Shown here: positions 33,815 through 43,949 of the stretch, piece by piece
Layout of the letters: each line of letters opens with the position of its first letter
Numbering within the stretch: position 1 is the stretch's first letter
Origin: Amycolatopsis sp. cg9
GTDB lineage: Bacteria > Actinomycetota > Actinomycetes > Mycobacteriales > Pseudonocardiaceae
Direction: 5' to 3'
NCBI RefSeq assembly: GCF_041346945.1
Contig: NZ_CP166850.1
Coordinates: 1,302,001 to 1,366,000 of the forward strand
DNA: 64,000 nt
Position numbers and translations under genes: made by a program
The notes under the pieces: generated by a model
Told to the model about the DNA's origin: nothing
Database searches by the model: none
The model's input: only the letters and a program-made list of their open reading frames with translations

Positions 33815-35998
33815 TCACGGCACCGGCACCGGGGTCTCGGCGAGCCCGGCCAGCTCCGGCGGCAACGGGCCCCGGTGCAGGACGCCGAGGCGCTGGGTGG
33901 CCCGGGTGAGCGCCACGTAGAGCTCGGCCGCGCCGCGGGGCCCGGCGGCGAGGATCCGGTCCGGGTCCACGACCAGCACGGCGTCGTACTCCAGGCCCTT
34001 CGTCTCGGACGCCGGCACGGCGCCGGGCACCCCCGGCGGCCCGATCACGACGCTGGTGCCTTCGCGCCCGGCTTCGGCGCCGGCGAACTCCTCGACGGCC
34101 GCGGCGAGTTCGTCGTCGGTGACCCGCCGCGCCCACGGCTGGACACCGCACGCGCGCACCGATTCCGGCGGCCGCACGTCGGGCGCGAACCCCGCCAGCA
34201 CCGCGGCGGCGACCCCCATGATCTCCGCCGGGGTGCGGTAGTTCACCGTCAGCGAGCGGTAGACCCAGCGGCCGGGCACGTACGGGTCCAGCATCGCGGC
34301 CCACGACCGCGCCCCGGCCGCCGACCGGCGCTGGGCGAGGTCGCCCACCACCGTGAACGACCGCCCCGGGCAGCGCCGCATCAGCACCCGCCAGTCCATT
34401 TCGGACAGTTCCTGGGCCTCGTCGACCACGACGTGCCGGTAGGTCCAGTCCCGGTCCGCCGAGGCGCGCTCGACGAGCGTCCGGGTGTCGGTTTCGACGA
34501 ACCGGTCCGCCAGGTCCTCGCCGTAGAGCAGGTCCTTGGCGACCAGGCCGACGTCCTCGTCGACGTCCTCGCGCTCGATGAGGTTGTCCAGGACGTCGGC
34601 GGCGTAGGCGGCCTTCGCCTTGCGCTCGCGCTCAGCCGCCCGCTCCACCGCCCTCTCGGCCGCGAGGTCCCGGCCCAGCAGGTCGACGAGCTCGTCGAGC
34701 AGCGGCACGTCCGACACCGTCCACGCGTCGCCCTCGGCCCGCGCGAGCACGGCGTCGCCGCCCGCCGCGCGCAGCCGCTCCGGCGACGAATACAGCTGCG
34801 CCAGCAGGGTTTCCGGGGTCAGGATCGGCCACAGTTCGTCGAGCGCGCGGGTGAACACCTCGTCGGCGTTCAGATCCTTGACCAGTTCGGCCCGGAACCG
34901 TTCCCAGTCCTCGCGGTCGTCGCGGCTCAGCCAGCCCTGGCCGATCCGCTTCATCGCCCGCTCGGTGAGCACGTACGTGACGATGTCGGCGAACACCGCG
35001 CGGGCTTCGTTGTGCGGCTGCCCGCTGTCCCGCGCCTCCTGCCGGGCCCACTCCGCGGTCGCGGCGTCGATCCGGACGGTCGCGTCCCGCAGCTGGATCT
35101 CCACCGGCTCCCCGGGAAGCCGTTGCCGGTCGGCGATGGCGGCCGCGAGCACGTCCAGGATCTTCCGGGAACCCTTGAGCCGCGCGGCTTCCGGCGCGTC
35201 CTCGGCGGTGACGTGCAGGCCGGGCACGAGGCCGCCGGTCGTCGTGAAGACGACGTCGGTCTCCCCGAGCGACGGCAGCACGCGCCCGATGTGGTTCAGG
35301 AACGCCGGGTTGGGCCCGACCACGAGCGCGCCGTGCCGTTCCATCCGCTCCCGCTGGGTGTAGAGCAGGTAGGCGACGCGGTGCAGCGCCACCACCGTCT
35401 TCCCGGTGCCCGGCCCGCCTTCGATCACCAGCACGCCGGGGTGGTCGAGCCGGATGATCTCGTCCTGCTCGGCCTGGATCGTCGCGACGATGTCCCGCAT
35501 GCCTTCGCCGCGCGGCGCGTTGACGGCGGCGAGCAGCGCCGCGTCCCCCGACGCGTCCCCGCCCGGCCGGCCGAGGTCCTCGTCGGTGAAGTCGACGACG
35601 TCCCGCCGGTGGGTGTGGAACTGCCGCCGGCGGCGCATGCCCTCCGGGTTCGCGCCGGTGGCGGTGTAGAACGGCCGCGAGGCCGGCGCCCGCCAGTCGA
35701 GCAGCACCGGTTCGTGGTCGTTCTCCTCGTCGAACAGCCCGATCCGGCCGACGTACGAGCGCTCCCCCGAATCGGCGTCGAGCCGCCCGAAGCACAGCCC
35801 GTTGTCGACGACGTCCAGCCGCCGCACCTCCCGGCCCAGCGCCCGCACCCGGACGTCCCGTTCCATGGCGCCGACGTCGTTGCCGCCGAGCGACGCCTGG
35901 TACTCGGCCCGCACGCGCTCGCGTTCGGCGTCGAGCCGGGCGTAGAGCCCGGCCACGTGGGCGCGTTCCGCGCGCAGTTCCGTTTCGTGTTCCGTCAT
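33815..35998 (-). CDS. helR: HelR-type UvrD-like helicase, RNA polymerase protection from rifamycins
   Basis: The protein has 727 residues. It has an N-terminal charged coiled coil (about 1-60), the HelD-type segment GRIGLFDEENDHEPVLLDWR, Walker A VIEGGPGTGKTVVALHR (193-201), motif II VVDEAQELSEMDW, motif III VVGDLAQRR, NYRTPAEI and the C-terminal YVALTRATQRLGVLH. HelD-class proteins insert arms into RNA polymerase; HelR displaces rifamycin from it. Placing it with rox and rgt makes the HelR call secure. ATG at 35998, 8 bp after rox; last gene of the operon. Confidence 0.93.
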   Translation of the reverse strand: MTEHETELRAERAHVAGLYARLDAERERVRAEYQASLGGNDVGAMERDVRVRALGREVRRLDVVDNGLCFGRLDADSGERSYVGRIGLFDEENDHEPVLLDWRAPASRPFYTATGANPEGMRRRRQFHTHRRDVVDFTDEDLGRPGGDASGDAALLAAVNAPRGEGMRDIVATIQAEQDEIIRLDHPGVLVIEGGPGTGKTVVALHRVAYLLYTQRERMERHGALVVGPNPAFLNHIGRVLPSLGETDVVFTTTGGLVPGLHVTAEDAPEAARLKGSRKILDVLAAAIADRQRLPGEPVEIQLRDATVRIDAATAEWARQEARDSGQPHNEARAVFADIVTYVLTERAMKRIGQGWLSRDDREDWERFRAELVKDLNADEVFTRALDELWPILTPETLLAQLYSSPERLRAAGGDAVLARAEGDAWTVSDVPLLDELVDLLGRDLAAERAVERAAERERKAKAAYAADVLDNLIEREDVDEDVGLVAKDLLYGEDLADRFVETDTRTLVERASADRDWTYRHVVVDEAQELSEMDWRVLMRRCPGRSFTVVGDLAQRRSAAGARSWAAMLDPYVPGRWVYRSLTVNYRTPAEIMGVAAAVLAGFAPDVRPPESVRACGVQPWARRVTDDELAAAVEEFAGAEAGREGTSVVIGPPGVPGAVPASETKGLEYDAVLVVDPDRILAAGPRGAAELYVALTRATQRLGVLHRGPLPPELAGLAETPVPVP

Positions 35999-36006
35999 GC
36001 GTCCCC

Positions 36007-37467
<1,461 letters not shown>

Positions 37468-38691
37468 TCAGGCGGGCTGGGTTTCGCGGCTGCCGAGCAG
37501 CAGCGCCGCGGCCACTTCGGCGCCGTCGGCGCGGATCGTGGCGGCCACCGCGGCCGCCCGCGCCCGGGTCGACGGCGCCAAGGCCGTCTCGAGCGCGGCG
37601 GACAGCGAAGCGACGGTCGGCACCGGACCGTCGTGGGCGACCCCGGCACCCAGCCCGGCCACCCGGCTCGCCCAGTACGGCTGGTCCGTCGCCTGCGGCA
37701 CCACGACCTGGGCCGCGCCGGCCCGCGTCGCGGTCATCGTGGTCCCCGCCCCACCGTGGTGCACGACGGCCGCGACCCGGCCGAACAGCTCCTGGTGGTT
37801 GACCTCCCCGACGACGAAGCAGTCGTCGCCGTCGTCGAGCAGGTCCAGGTCGGCCCAGCCGCGCGAGACGACCACGCGGCGCCCCTGCGCCCGGACCGCC
37901 TCGACCGCGACCTGGGCGACGTCCGCCGCCGCGGCCATCGGCATGCTCCCGAAGCCGACGTACACCGGCGGCTCACCGGCGGCCAGGAACTCCTCCAGCG
38001 CGGCCGGGAGCGGCCGCTCGTCCGGCACGACCCACGCGCCGGTCTGCCGGACGTCGAGCCCGGGCACCGCCTCCCACGGGTCCAGCACCGGGTCCGTGGC
38101 CAGCCAGATCGGGTTCCGGAAGACGTACCCGCGGACGTCACCGACCGGCGGCAACCCGTTCGCGACGCGGTTGGTGTCGAGCGCCTCGCCGAAGAGCGCG
38201 TTCACGTTTTCGGCGTCGTGCTCCCACAGCACCCGGTTGTCGGTGACCCCCGCCGGGAACGGCTTGCCCGGGTACGCCAGCGGCGCGTGGTGCGGGGACG
38301 GCAGGACGACCTTCTGGAAGGTCACGACCACCGACGGGATGCCCAGCTTCTCCGCGACCGACAGCGCGCCGGCCATGGTCGGCAGCAACCCGGTCGCCAC
38401 GACCACGTCGCACCCCTCGGCCGCCGCGGCCACGACGTCGAACTGGGCCGCGATCAGCTGCGCGGCGCGCTCGGGCAGGGACGACCGCCCGGGCGCCGCC
38501 TTGGTCAGCGCCTTGGCCGACGGCCCGTACGGCACGAACTCCACCCCGGCCTCGGCCAGCCGCCGGGCGAAGTCCTCGTCGGGCGGGGCGCACACCCGCA
38601 CCTCGGCGCCCTGGGCCCGCAGCGCCACCCCGAACCCCGCCATCGGTTCGACGTCCCCGCGCGACCCGTACGTAGACAGCAGAACACGCAC
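37468..38691 (-). CDS. rgt: Rifamycin glycosyltransferase (Rgt), GT1/MGT family
   Basis: The protein has about 407 residues. The N-terminal acceptor domain begins RVLLSTYGSRGDVEPMAG; the donor domain has VYVGFGSMP, VVVSRGWADL, VGEVNHQELF and the UDP-sugar motif VVHHGGAGTTMTATRAG followed by PQATDQPYWASRV. It is related to the vancomycin-group glycosyltransferases. Given rox and helR downstream and the rifamycin-associated-type palindrome upstream, its job is probably to glycosylate rifamycin at an ansa hydroxyl. GTG at 38691 fits the family; a TTG two codons upstream is possible. First gene of the operon. Confidence 0.9.
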   Translation of the reverse strand: MRVLLSTYGSRGDVEPMAGFGVALRAQGAEVRVCAPPDEDFARRLAEAGVEFVPYGPSAKALTKAAPGRSSLPERAAQLIAAQFDVVAAAAEGCDVVVATGLLPTMAGALSVAEKLGIPSVVVTFQKVVLPSPHHAPLAYPGKPFPAGVTDNRVLWEHDAENVNALFGEALDTNRVANGLPPVGDVRGYVFRNPIWLATDPVLDPWEAVPGLDVRQTGAWVVPDERPLPAALEEFLAAGEPPVYVGFGSMPMAAAADVAQVAVEAVRAQGRRVVVSRGWADLDLLDDGDDCFVVGEVNHQELFGRVAAVVHHGGAGTTMTATRAGAAQVVVPQATDQPYWASRVAGLGAGVAHDGPVPTVASLSAALETALAPSTRARAAAVAATIRADGAEVAAALLLGSRETQPA

Positions 38692-38716
38692 TCGCAAAAC
38701 CCCCGTTTGATCCCCC

Positions 38717-38736
38717 GAGCCGGGGTTTTCCGGCTC
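38717..38736 (-). promoter_or_regulatory. Hairpin in the rgt leader
   Basis: GAGCCGG (38717-38723) pairs with CCGGCTC (38730-38736) around 6 nt. It lies between the palindrome at 38762-38781 and the rgt start, so it would be in the untranslated leader. It could be an attenuator. Confidence 0.4.
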
Positions 38737-38761
38737 AGGGCGACGATTTTGCGGGATGACC

Positions 38762-38781
38762 GGGGTCTTGCGGCAAGCCCC
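38762..38781 (-). promoter_or_regulatory. Rifamycin-associated-element-like palindrome
   Basis: On the minus strand it reads GGGGCTTGCCGCAAGACCCC, an inverted repeat with one extra base. From memory the published rifamycin-associated element (RAE) is a similar 19-bp GGGGCTTGCGGCAAG-type palindrome found upstream of rifamycin-inactivating genes. It lies 71 bp upstream of the rgt start and just downstream of a TATATC -10 candidate (about 38788-38793). Confidence 0.75.
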
Positions 38782-38802
38782 CCAGTGCGATATACGTTTA
38801 AC

Positions 38803-38827
38803 ATGGAGGGAGTTGGTTTTCCTCCAT
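38803..38827. promoter_or_regulatory. Inverted repeat upstream of the RAE
   Basis: ATGGAGG (38803-38809) and CCTCCAT (38821-38827) flank 11 bp. It could be a weak terminator for the operon ending at 38846 or a second operator in the -35 zone of the rgt promoter. Confidence 0.35.
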
Positions 38828-38845
38828 TCACTCTTCCGGGGTCCT

Positions 38846-39409
38846 TCAGCGACGCCCTCCCCAGCCCGTGTATGCCACCGCACCGGTGACCGCGAGCACT
38901 ACCGCCGTCCAGGTGGCCGCCGGTGTTCCCGGGGGTTGCAGCAGCCACGCCGTGACGCGGGTGGCCGTCGTGTCGTCCGGCGGGACGAGCGGGCTGATCG
39001 CGCACCAGGCCAGCGGCAGCGTCCAGCCGAACTGCCCGCCCGCGACCGTGGCGGCCAGTCCCGCCAGCCCGGCCAGCCCCGCCGCGTCCCGGGTGACGAT
39101 CGACAGGTCGACCGCCCCCGGCCCCAGCTCCTGCACGCCGGCCACCAGCGCCCCGGTGGCCACGCCGATCAGCGCGAGGTGCGCGAACCGCCGCAGCGGC
39201 CACGGGAGGGCCGCCGCCCGGTCGAGGTCGGCGTCCTGCCCGCTCAGGCCGATCGCCGCCACCGCGACGCCCGCCGTCAGCGTCACGACCGCCGGGATCA
39301 CGCTCCAGGAGTCCCGCCCGAGCAACCACACCCCGGACGTCACCACGAGCAGCGCCGCGGCCGCCGCCGGCAGCTGGCGCGAGCGGGCGTACAGCGCGGC
39401 CCACCTCAT
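38846..39409 (-). CDS. Small membrane protein of the ECF-ABC operon
   Basis: The protein has 187 residues and about five hydrophobic helices, with a short polar loop (SGQDADLDRAAALP). The ATG at 39409 overlaps the permease stop as ATGA. Last gene of the operon. It is probably a second membrane subunit of the exporter; no family recognised. Confidence 0.75.
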   Translation of the reverse strand: MRWAALYARSRQLPAAAAALLVVTSGVWLLGRDSWSVIPAVVTLTAGVAVAAIGLSGQDADLDRAAALPWPLRRFAHLALIGVATGALVAGVQELGPGAVDLSIVTRDAAGLAGLAGLAATVAGGQFGWTLPLAWCAISPLVPPDDTTATRVTAWLLQPPGTPAATWTAVVLAVTGAVAYTGWGGRR

Positions 39410-40764
39410 CGGAGCGCTCCGGGGACGAGTGTGTCGAGCGGTTCGCCCTCGCAGGTCAGCAGCGATCGCCGCAGCGCGGCGATCCGGGTGGCTTGCACTT
39501 CGGGTGGCAGGGCGCGGAACTTCGCCCACACCTGTTCGACGGCCGGGAATTCCCGCTTGAACCAATTCCGGGTGTATTCGGGCAGCGGTTCGAGCTTTCC
39601 GGTGAAGTAGGCCGCCGCGATCGCCCGGGCGGCCTGGTCCGGCAGGCTGCCGACGCTCGGCCGCAGGCAGCTGGGCACGCCGGCCCCGGACAGGACGGCC
39701 AGCCGCAGGTCGCCGGCGCCCGCCGTGAGCAGGACGTCGTTGCGCTGGAAGTCCAGGTAGACCACGTGCGGATCACGCGGCCCCGGCCCGGTCACCGAGG
39801 GCGCCGCGACTTGTTCTTCGATCCGGGCCGGCGGATCGGGCAGTTTCGCCAGCATCGCGAGCGCTTCACGGCCGGGCCGGTCCAGCGCGGCCAGCCGCTC
39901 CCGGTGCAGTTCGGACACGCAGATCGGCCCGTCGCAGACCTGCCGGCCGGCGACGCCGTCGATGGTGAGCGCGTCGGCGGGCACCGCCGGGAACAACGGC
40001 AACGCCACAGCGACCCCGGCGACCAGCGGCAGCAGGCTGAGCAGCCGCGCCCGCACCGAACGCGCGGACAGCAGCAGGAACGCGGTCACGGCCAAGCCGA
40101 GGAACCACGCGGCCTGCCCGAGGTCGAGCGACACCGTCGTCGTCACCATCTGGCCGCGCGGCTCCGCGAGCGTCGGCGCCAGCGGACCCACACGGGCGGG
40201 GAGCACCGGATCCACCCCGGTCTCGAGCGACATCCAGCAGAGGATCGTCAGGACGAACGCCAGCACGGCCGCCCCGGGCGCGGCCAGCGGGTGCGGCAGC
40301 AGCCGCCCGACCGCCAGCCCGAGCCAGCTGCCCGCGAGGACCCCGAGCGACCCGACGAGCAGCACCGGCATGAAGCCGAGCGAGAAGAACCCGTCGTGCG
40401 CGAGGATTTCGACGGCCCCGACGGCGAACACGACCAGGAACCCGGCCACGCTCAACCCACCGACGGCCCCGGCCAGTTTCGCCGCCCGCTGCCACCCGGG
40501 CCGCGAAGTGGTGGCGAGCAACTCGACCACGCCCGACCGGCTGTCGCGCATGCCCTGGATGGCACCGGCCCCGACGACGACGGGCCAGAGGAAGACCAGC
40601 AGGAACCGAAGCCACAACGCGGTGGTGGTGCTGTGCGCGGTCCACGGCGCGGGCGCCTTCCACCACGGACCGGAGAGCAGGAAGAGAAACCCGAGCGCGA
40701 CGACGACGAGCGCGAGCCCGGCCCAGGGCGCGATGGAGCGGCGGAGTTCGGTGCGGAGGACCAT
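39406..40764 (-). CDS. ABC transporter permease with large extracytoplasmic tail
   Basis: The protein has 452 residues. The N-terminal half has seven or eight transmembrane helices of ABC-2 type (WLRFLLVFLWPVVVGAGAIQ and following), then a soluble region from about 285 to the end with Cys pairs (RQVCDGPICVSEL) that would lie outside the membrane. ATG at 40764 overlaps the ATPase stop by one base. The substrate is unknown. Confidence 0.8.
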   Translation of the reverse strand: MVLRTELRRSIAPWAGLALVVVALGFLFLLSGPWWKAPAPWTAHSTTTALWLRFLLVFLWPVVVGAGAIQGMRDSRSGVVELLATTSRPGWQRAAKLAGAVGGLSVAGFLVVFAVGAVEILAHDGFFSLGFMPVLLVGSLGVLAGSWLGLAVGRLLPHPLAAPGAAVLAFVLTILCWMSLETGVDPVLPARVGPLAPTLAEPRGQMVTTTVSLDLGQAAWFLGLAVTAFLLLSARSVRARLLSLLPLVAGVAVALPLFPAVPADALTIDGVAGRQVCDGPICVSELHRERLAALDRPGREALAMLAKLPDPPARIEEQVAAPSVTGPGPRDPHVVYLDFQRNDVLLTAGAGDLRLAVLSGAGVPSCLRPSVGSLPDQAARAIAAAYFTGKLEPLPEYTRNWFKREFPAVEQVWAKFRALPPEVQATRIAALRRSLLTCEGEPLDTLVPGALR

Positions 40765-41567
40765 CACCACGCCCCCGTGCCCGGTTCGTGGTTCAGCAAA
40801 GCCGAATAGCCGCGCTCGATCGGGCTGTCGCCGACGTGCTCCAGCGTCCCCGCTTCGGCCAGCTCGCCCGGTGTCCCCTGGAACACCAGCTTTCCCCCGG
40901 CGAACAGCACCACGTCCGTGCACGCCGTCGCGACGTCTTCCACCAGGTGCGTCGAAATCAGCACGCACGAGTCGCGGCCGAGTTCCTGCACCAGTTCCCG
41001 GAACCGCACGCGCTGCGCCGGGTCGAGGCCCGCCGTCGGCTCGTCGAGCAGGAGGATGTCCGGGTCGTTGACGATCGCCTGGGCGATCCCCACCCGCCGG
41101 ACCATGCCGCCGGACAGGGTCTTCATGCGGTCGTCGGCGCGGTCGGCCAGCCCGACGCGCTCGATCGCGCGCTGGACCGCGCCCGGGATGTCCTCTTTGG
41201 ACATCTCCTTGAGCCACGCCAGGTACTCGACGAACTCCCGCACCGTGAACCGCTTGTAGTAGCCGAAGTTCTGCGGCAGGTAGCCGATCCGCCGGCGCAG
41301 AGCGCGCTGGCCGGTGTGCCCGCCCGCTTGCGTGCCGAGCAGCGTCAGGCTGCCGTCCGCCGGCCGGAGCACCGTCGCGAGTGCCCTGATCAGGGTCGTC
41401 TTGCCCGCGCCGTTGGGCCCGAGCAGACCGTGCACCCCCTGGCCGAGGGACAGGTCCAGCCCGTCCACGGCCATCTTCCGCCGCCCTACCCGCACCCTCA
41501 GCCCCTGCGCCTGGATCTCCCAGGCGTAGGTCGCCGGTGCGACCTCGGCGGCCCCCACTGCCCGCAT
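40764..41567 (-). CDS. ABC transporter ATP-binding protein
   Basis: The protein has 267 residues. Walker A LLGPNGAGKTTLIRAL, Q-loop IGYLPQNFGYYKRF, signature LSGGMVRRVGIAQAI, Walker B ILLLDEPTAGLDP, H-loop ISTHLVED. Exporter type. ATG at 41567 follows AGGGAGGA, 10 bp after the anti-sigma gene. Confidence 0.93.
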   Translation of the reverse strand: MRAVGAAEVAPATYAWEIQAQGLRVRVGRRKMAVDGLDLSLGQGVHGLLGPNGAGKTTLIRALATVLRPADGSLTLLGTQAGGHTGQRALRRRIGYLPQNFGYYKRFTVREFVEYLAWLKEMSKEDIPGAVQRAIERVGLADRADDRMKTLSGGMVRRVGIAQAIVNDPDILLLDEPTAGLDPAQRVRFRELVQELGRDSCVLISTHLVEDVATACTDVVLFAGGKLVFQGTPGELAEAGTLEHVGDSPIERGYSALLNHEPGTGAW

Positions 41568-41577
41568 GTCTTCCTCC

Positions 41578-42408
41578 CTAGTGGTGCGCGCCGAGCCTGG
41601 TGTACGCCGCCCGGTGCAGGGCGACGACCACCGTGGTCAGCGCGAAGATCCCCGCCCACACCGGCAAGGCGCCGGTGGTGAGCGCAAACGCTTGTCCCCG
41701 CTGGACGAACGCGGGCAGCACGACGATCGCCACCCACACCGCGATGAGCGCGTACGCCGCCCGGCTGACCCCGATCACCCCGCCGAGCGCGAGCGTGCCG
41801 GTGGTGAACGCCAGGCTCGGCAGCAGCCAGAGCGCCGGCGCGGTGCCGGCCAGCCACCCGGCGACGCCGAGCACCGGCAGGACGACGGCGAGCACCGCCA
41901 CCGTCCGCCGGGCGACCAGGTAGAGCCCCGCCCGCGGCGTCGCGGCGACGACCTCGTACGCCGGGTCGAGCCCCCGCGCCCACGACGCCGCGACCCCGAG
42001 CACCGGCAGCACCGGGGCGAAGAGCTGCACCGCCGGCACGTCGACCACCGCGTGCCAGACGCCGTCGAGCAGCACCGCGACCAGGGTGACCGCCACGATC
42101 ATCGCCAGCCACGGCGCCATCGCCGGCGTGACCCAGGTGTCGAGCCACCGCCACCTGCGCCGCCGCCGGGGCCGCGGCTTCGGCACGGGCGGCCCGTGGA
42201 ACGGGACGCCCGACAGCCGGAACTCGATCTCGGGCGCGAGCCGGTTCCAGACGACGTCCACCACCGGCTGGACGGGCGCGACCTCGGCGACCTTCGCCCG
42301 GCACACCCGGCAGCTCTCGAGGTGGGCCTCCAGGCCCCACAGCTGGTCACCCGGGAGGTCGCCGCCCGTCACGTACACGGCGATGAGCCGGTCCGGCGCG
42401 TGGTTCAT
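41578..42408 (-). CDS. Zinc-finger membrane anti-sigma protein
   Basis: The protein has 276 residues. The N-terminal zf-HC2-like motif (LEAHLESCRVCRAKVAEV: His, Cys, Cys) is typical of anti-sigma factors. Then come an Arg-rich juxtamembrane stretch and about six transmembrane helices. The ATG overlaps the sigma-factor stop as ATGA. It presumably holds the ECF sigma factor at the membrane and releases it on a signal the helices detect. Confidence 0.85.
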   Translation of the reverse strand: MNHAPDRLIAVYVTGGDLPGDQLWGLEAHLESCRVCRAKVAEVAPVQPVVDVVWNRLAPEIEFRLSGVPFHGPPVPKPRPRRRRRWRWLDTWVTPAMAPWLAMIVAVTLVAVLLDGVWHAVVDVPAVQLFAPVLPVLGVAASWARGLDPAYEVVAATPRAGLYLVARRTVAVLAVVLPVLGVAGWLAGTAPALWLLPSLAFTTGTLALGGVIGVSRAAYALIAVWVAIVVLPAFVQRGQAFALTTGALPVWAGIFALTTVVVALHRAAYTRLGAHH

Positions 42409-42971
42409 GACAGTGCCTCCCGCATCGCGATCCGCGCCCGGCGAGCGCGGGTCTTGACGGTTCCTTCCGGCAGTCCCAGCAGGACGGCGGTTTCGCGGAC
42501 GGTCAGCCCGTCGAGCACCATCGCCTGCAGGACCGCCCGCAGTTCGGGCGCGAGGTCGCGCAGCGCGTCGCCGATCTCGTCGCCCAGCGCCACCGACAGC
42601 GCCTCGTCTTCGGCCGCCGCCACCGGCGCGCAGTCGAACGCGATCGCCGGCGGCGGCTGCGCGTGGTGCGCGCGACGGCGGAACGCGTCGACCAGCCGGC
42701 GCGCCGCGATCGTCCACACCCAGCCGACCGCGCTCCCGCCGGTGACGGCCCCCGCGAACGAACCCGCCGCCCGCCAGACCGCCAGGTACGTCTCCTGCAT
42801 GACCTCGGCGACGATCTGGTCGTCCGCGCACCGGCGGCGCAGGCGCACGGCGAGCCAGGGCGACGTGCGGCGGTAGAGCTCCTCGAACGCCGCGCGGTCG
42901 CCCTTGGCCGTGCGCCGGACGAGGTGCTCCTCGTCCGCGCTGTCCAGTGGCAGGTGTCTCACACCAGGCAA
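42405..42971 (-). CDS. ECF-family RNA polymerase sigma factor
   Basis: The protein has 188 residues. Region 2 reads DRAAFEELYRRTSPWLAV...VMQETYLAVWRAAGSF; region 4 reads LAPELRAVLQAMVLDGLTVRETAVLLGLPEGTVKTRARRAR. The start is uncertain: TTG 42971 or GTG 42962, neither with a ribosome site, so the message may be leaderless. It heads a five-gene coupled operon and probably drives its own transcription. Confidence 0.9.
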   Translation of the reverse strand: MPGVRHLPLDSADEEHLVRRTAKGDRAAFEELYRRTSPWLAVRLRRRCADDQIVAEVMQETYLAVWRAAGSFAGAVTGGSAVGWVWTIAARRLVDAFRRRAHHAQPPPAIAFDCAPVAAAEDEALSVALGDEIGDALRDLAPELRAVLQAMVLDGLTVRETAVLLGLPEGTVKTRARRARIAMREALS

Positions 42972-43016
42972 GACGCCCGGTGATCGGAAACGGTTCTCAC
43001 CCGGATGTGTGCTGCG

Positions 43017-43949
43017 TCACACCGAACGGGCGGGCCAGAACTTCCGCCAGCCGTCGGCCTCGAGGGTCGTCGGCTCCAGCCCGGCGTCGCGGGCGGCCTG
43101 CTCGGCAGCCCGGACGTCCTGCGCGAACTGCTTCGCCAGCGCCCGCAACTCGCCTTCGGGGTCGACGCCCGCGCGCCGCGCCGTGGCCGCGATGCGGAAC
43201 AGCTGGGCGGCGGTTCCCGACCCTTCGGGGAAGAGGTCGAGCGGGATGCCCGCCCGGCCGGAGCGCTGCCCCAGCTTGCCCGCCAGCGCGACGGCGGGCT
43301 GCCCGAGCGCCACGCCGTCCACAATGGACTTGCGTTGCTTCTCGCGCTGCTTCAGCTCTTCCCACTTGAGGTTCTGGTGCTCGACCGTGTGCACCTTGTC
43401 CGCGTCGGCGAACACGTGCGGGTGCCGCCCGATCAGCTTCGCGACGAGCGCGGCGGCGACGTCGTCGATGCCGAACGGGTCGGCGGGGTCTTCGGCCGCG
43501 ACACGCGCGTGGAACAGCACCTGCAGGAGGACGTCGCCGAGTTCCTCGCGCAGCGCCTCGCGGTCGCCGTCCTCGATGGCGTCGAGCAGTTCGTAGGTTT
43601 CCTCGACCAGGTACTGCCGCAGCGATTCGTGCGTCTGGACCGCGTCCCACGGGCAGCCGCCCGGCGAGCGGAGCCGGTCCATCACGTCGGCGGCCTCGAC
43701 CAGGGGCGGCACCGGCGTCTCGATGACGACCGCGCCGGTCGCGATGAGCAGCGACGCGGCGGGCTCGTCGCGGGAACCGGCGAGCAGCACGACGTCCCTC
43801 AGCGAAGGCGCCTCGGTGACGGCCGGGACCCCGAACGCGGCGGGGTCGACGTCCGTGGCCGCGTAGACCGCGGACGACTCACGAAGGATCTTCAGTGCCG
43901 CGCCGGGCAGCGTCGTCCCGCGGACGACCACGACGACACCCGTGGTCAC
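43017..43949 (-). CDS. mazG: MazG nucleoside triphosphate pyrophosphohydrolase
   Basis: The protein has 310 residues and hydrolyses abnormal or excess NTPs to NMP and PPi. The MazG core is CPWDAVQTHESLRQYLVEE and YELLDAI then REELGDVLLQVLFHARVA, holding the EExxE and ExxD magnesium ligands. The N-terminal 85 residues are a poorly conserved extension seen in actinobacterial MazG. The GTG overlaps the stop of the SurA-like gene as GTGA. Confidence 0.93.
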   Translation of the reverse strand: MTTGVVVVVRGTTLPGAALKILRESSAVYAATDVDPAAFGVPAVTEAPSLRDVVLLAGSRDEPAASLLIATGAVVIETPVPPLVEAADVMDRLRSPGGCPWDAVQTHESLRQYLVEETYELLDAIEDGDREALREELGDVLLQVLFHARVAAEDPADPFGIDDVAAALVAKLIGRHPHVFADADKVHTVEHQNLKWEELKQREKQRKSIVDGVALGQPAVALAGKLGQRSGRAGIPLDLFPEGSGTAAQLFRIAATARRAGVDPEGELRALAKQFAQDVRAAEQAARDAGLEPTTLEADGWRKFWPARSV

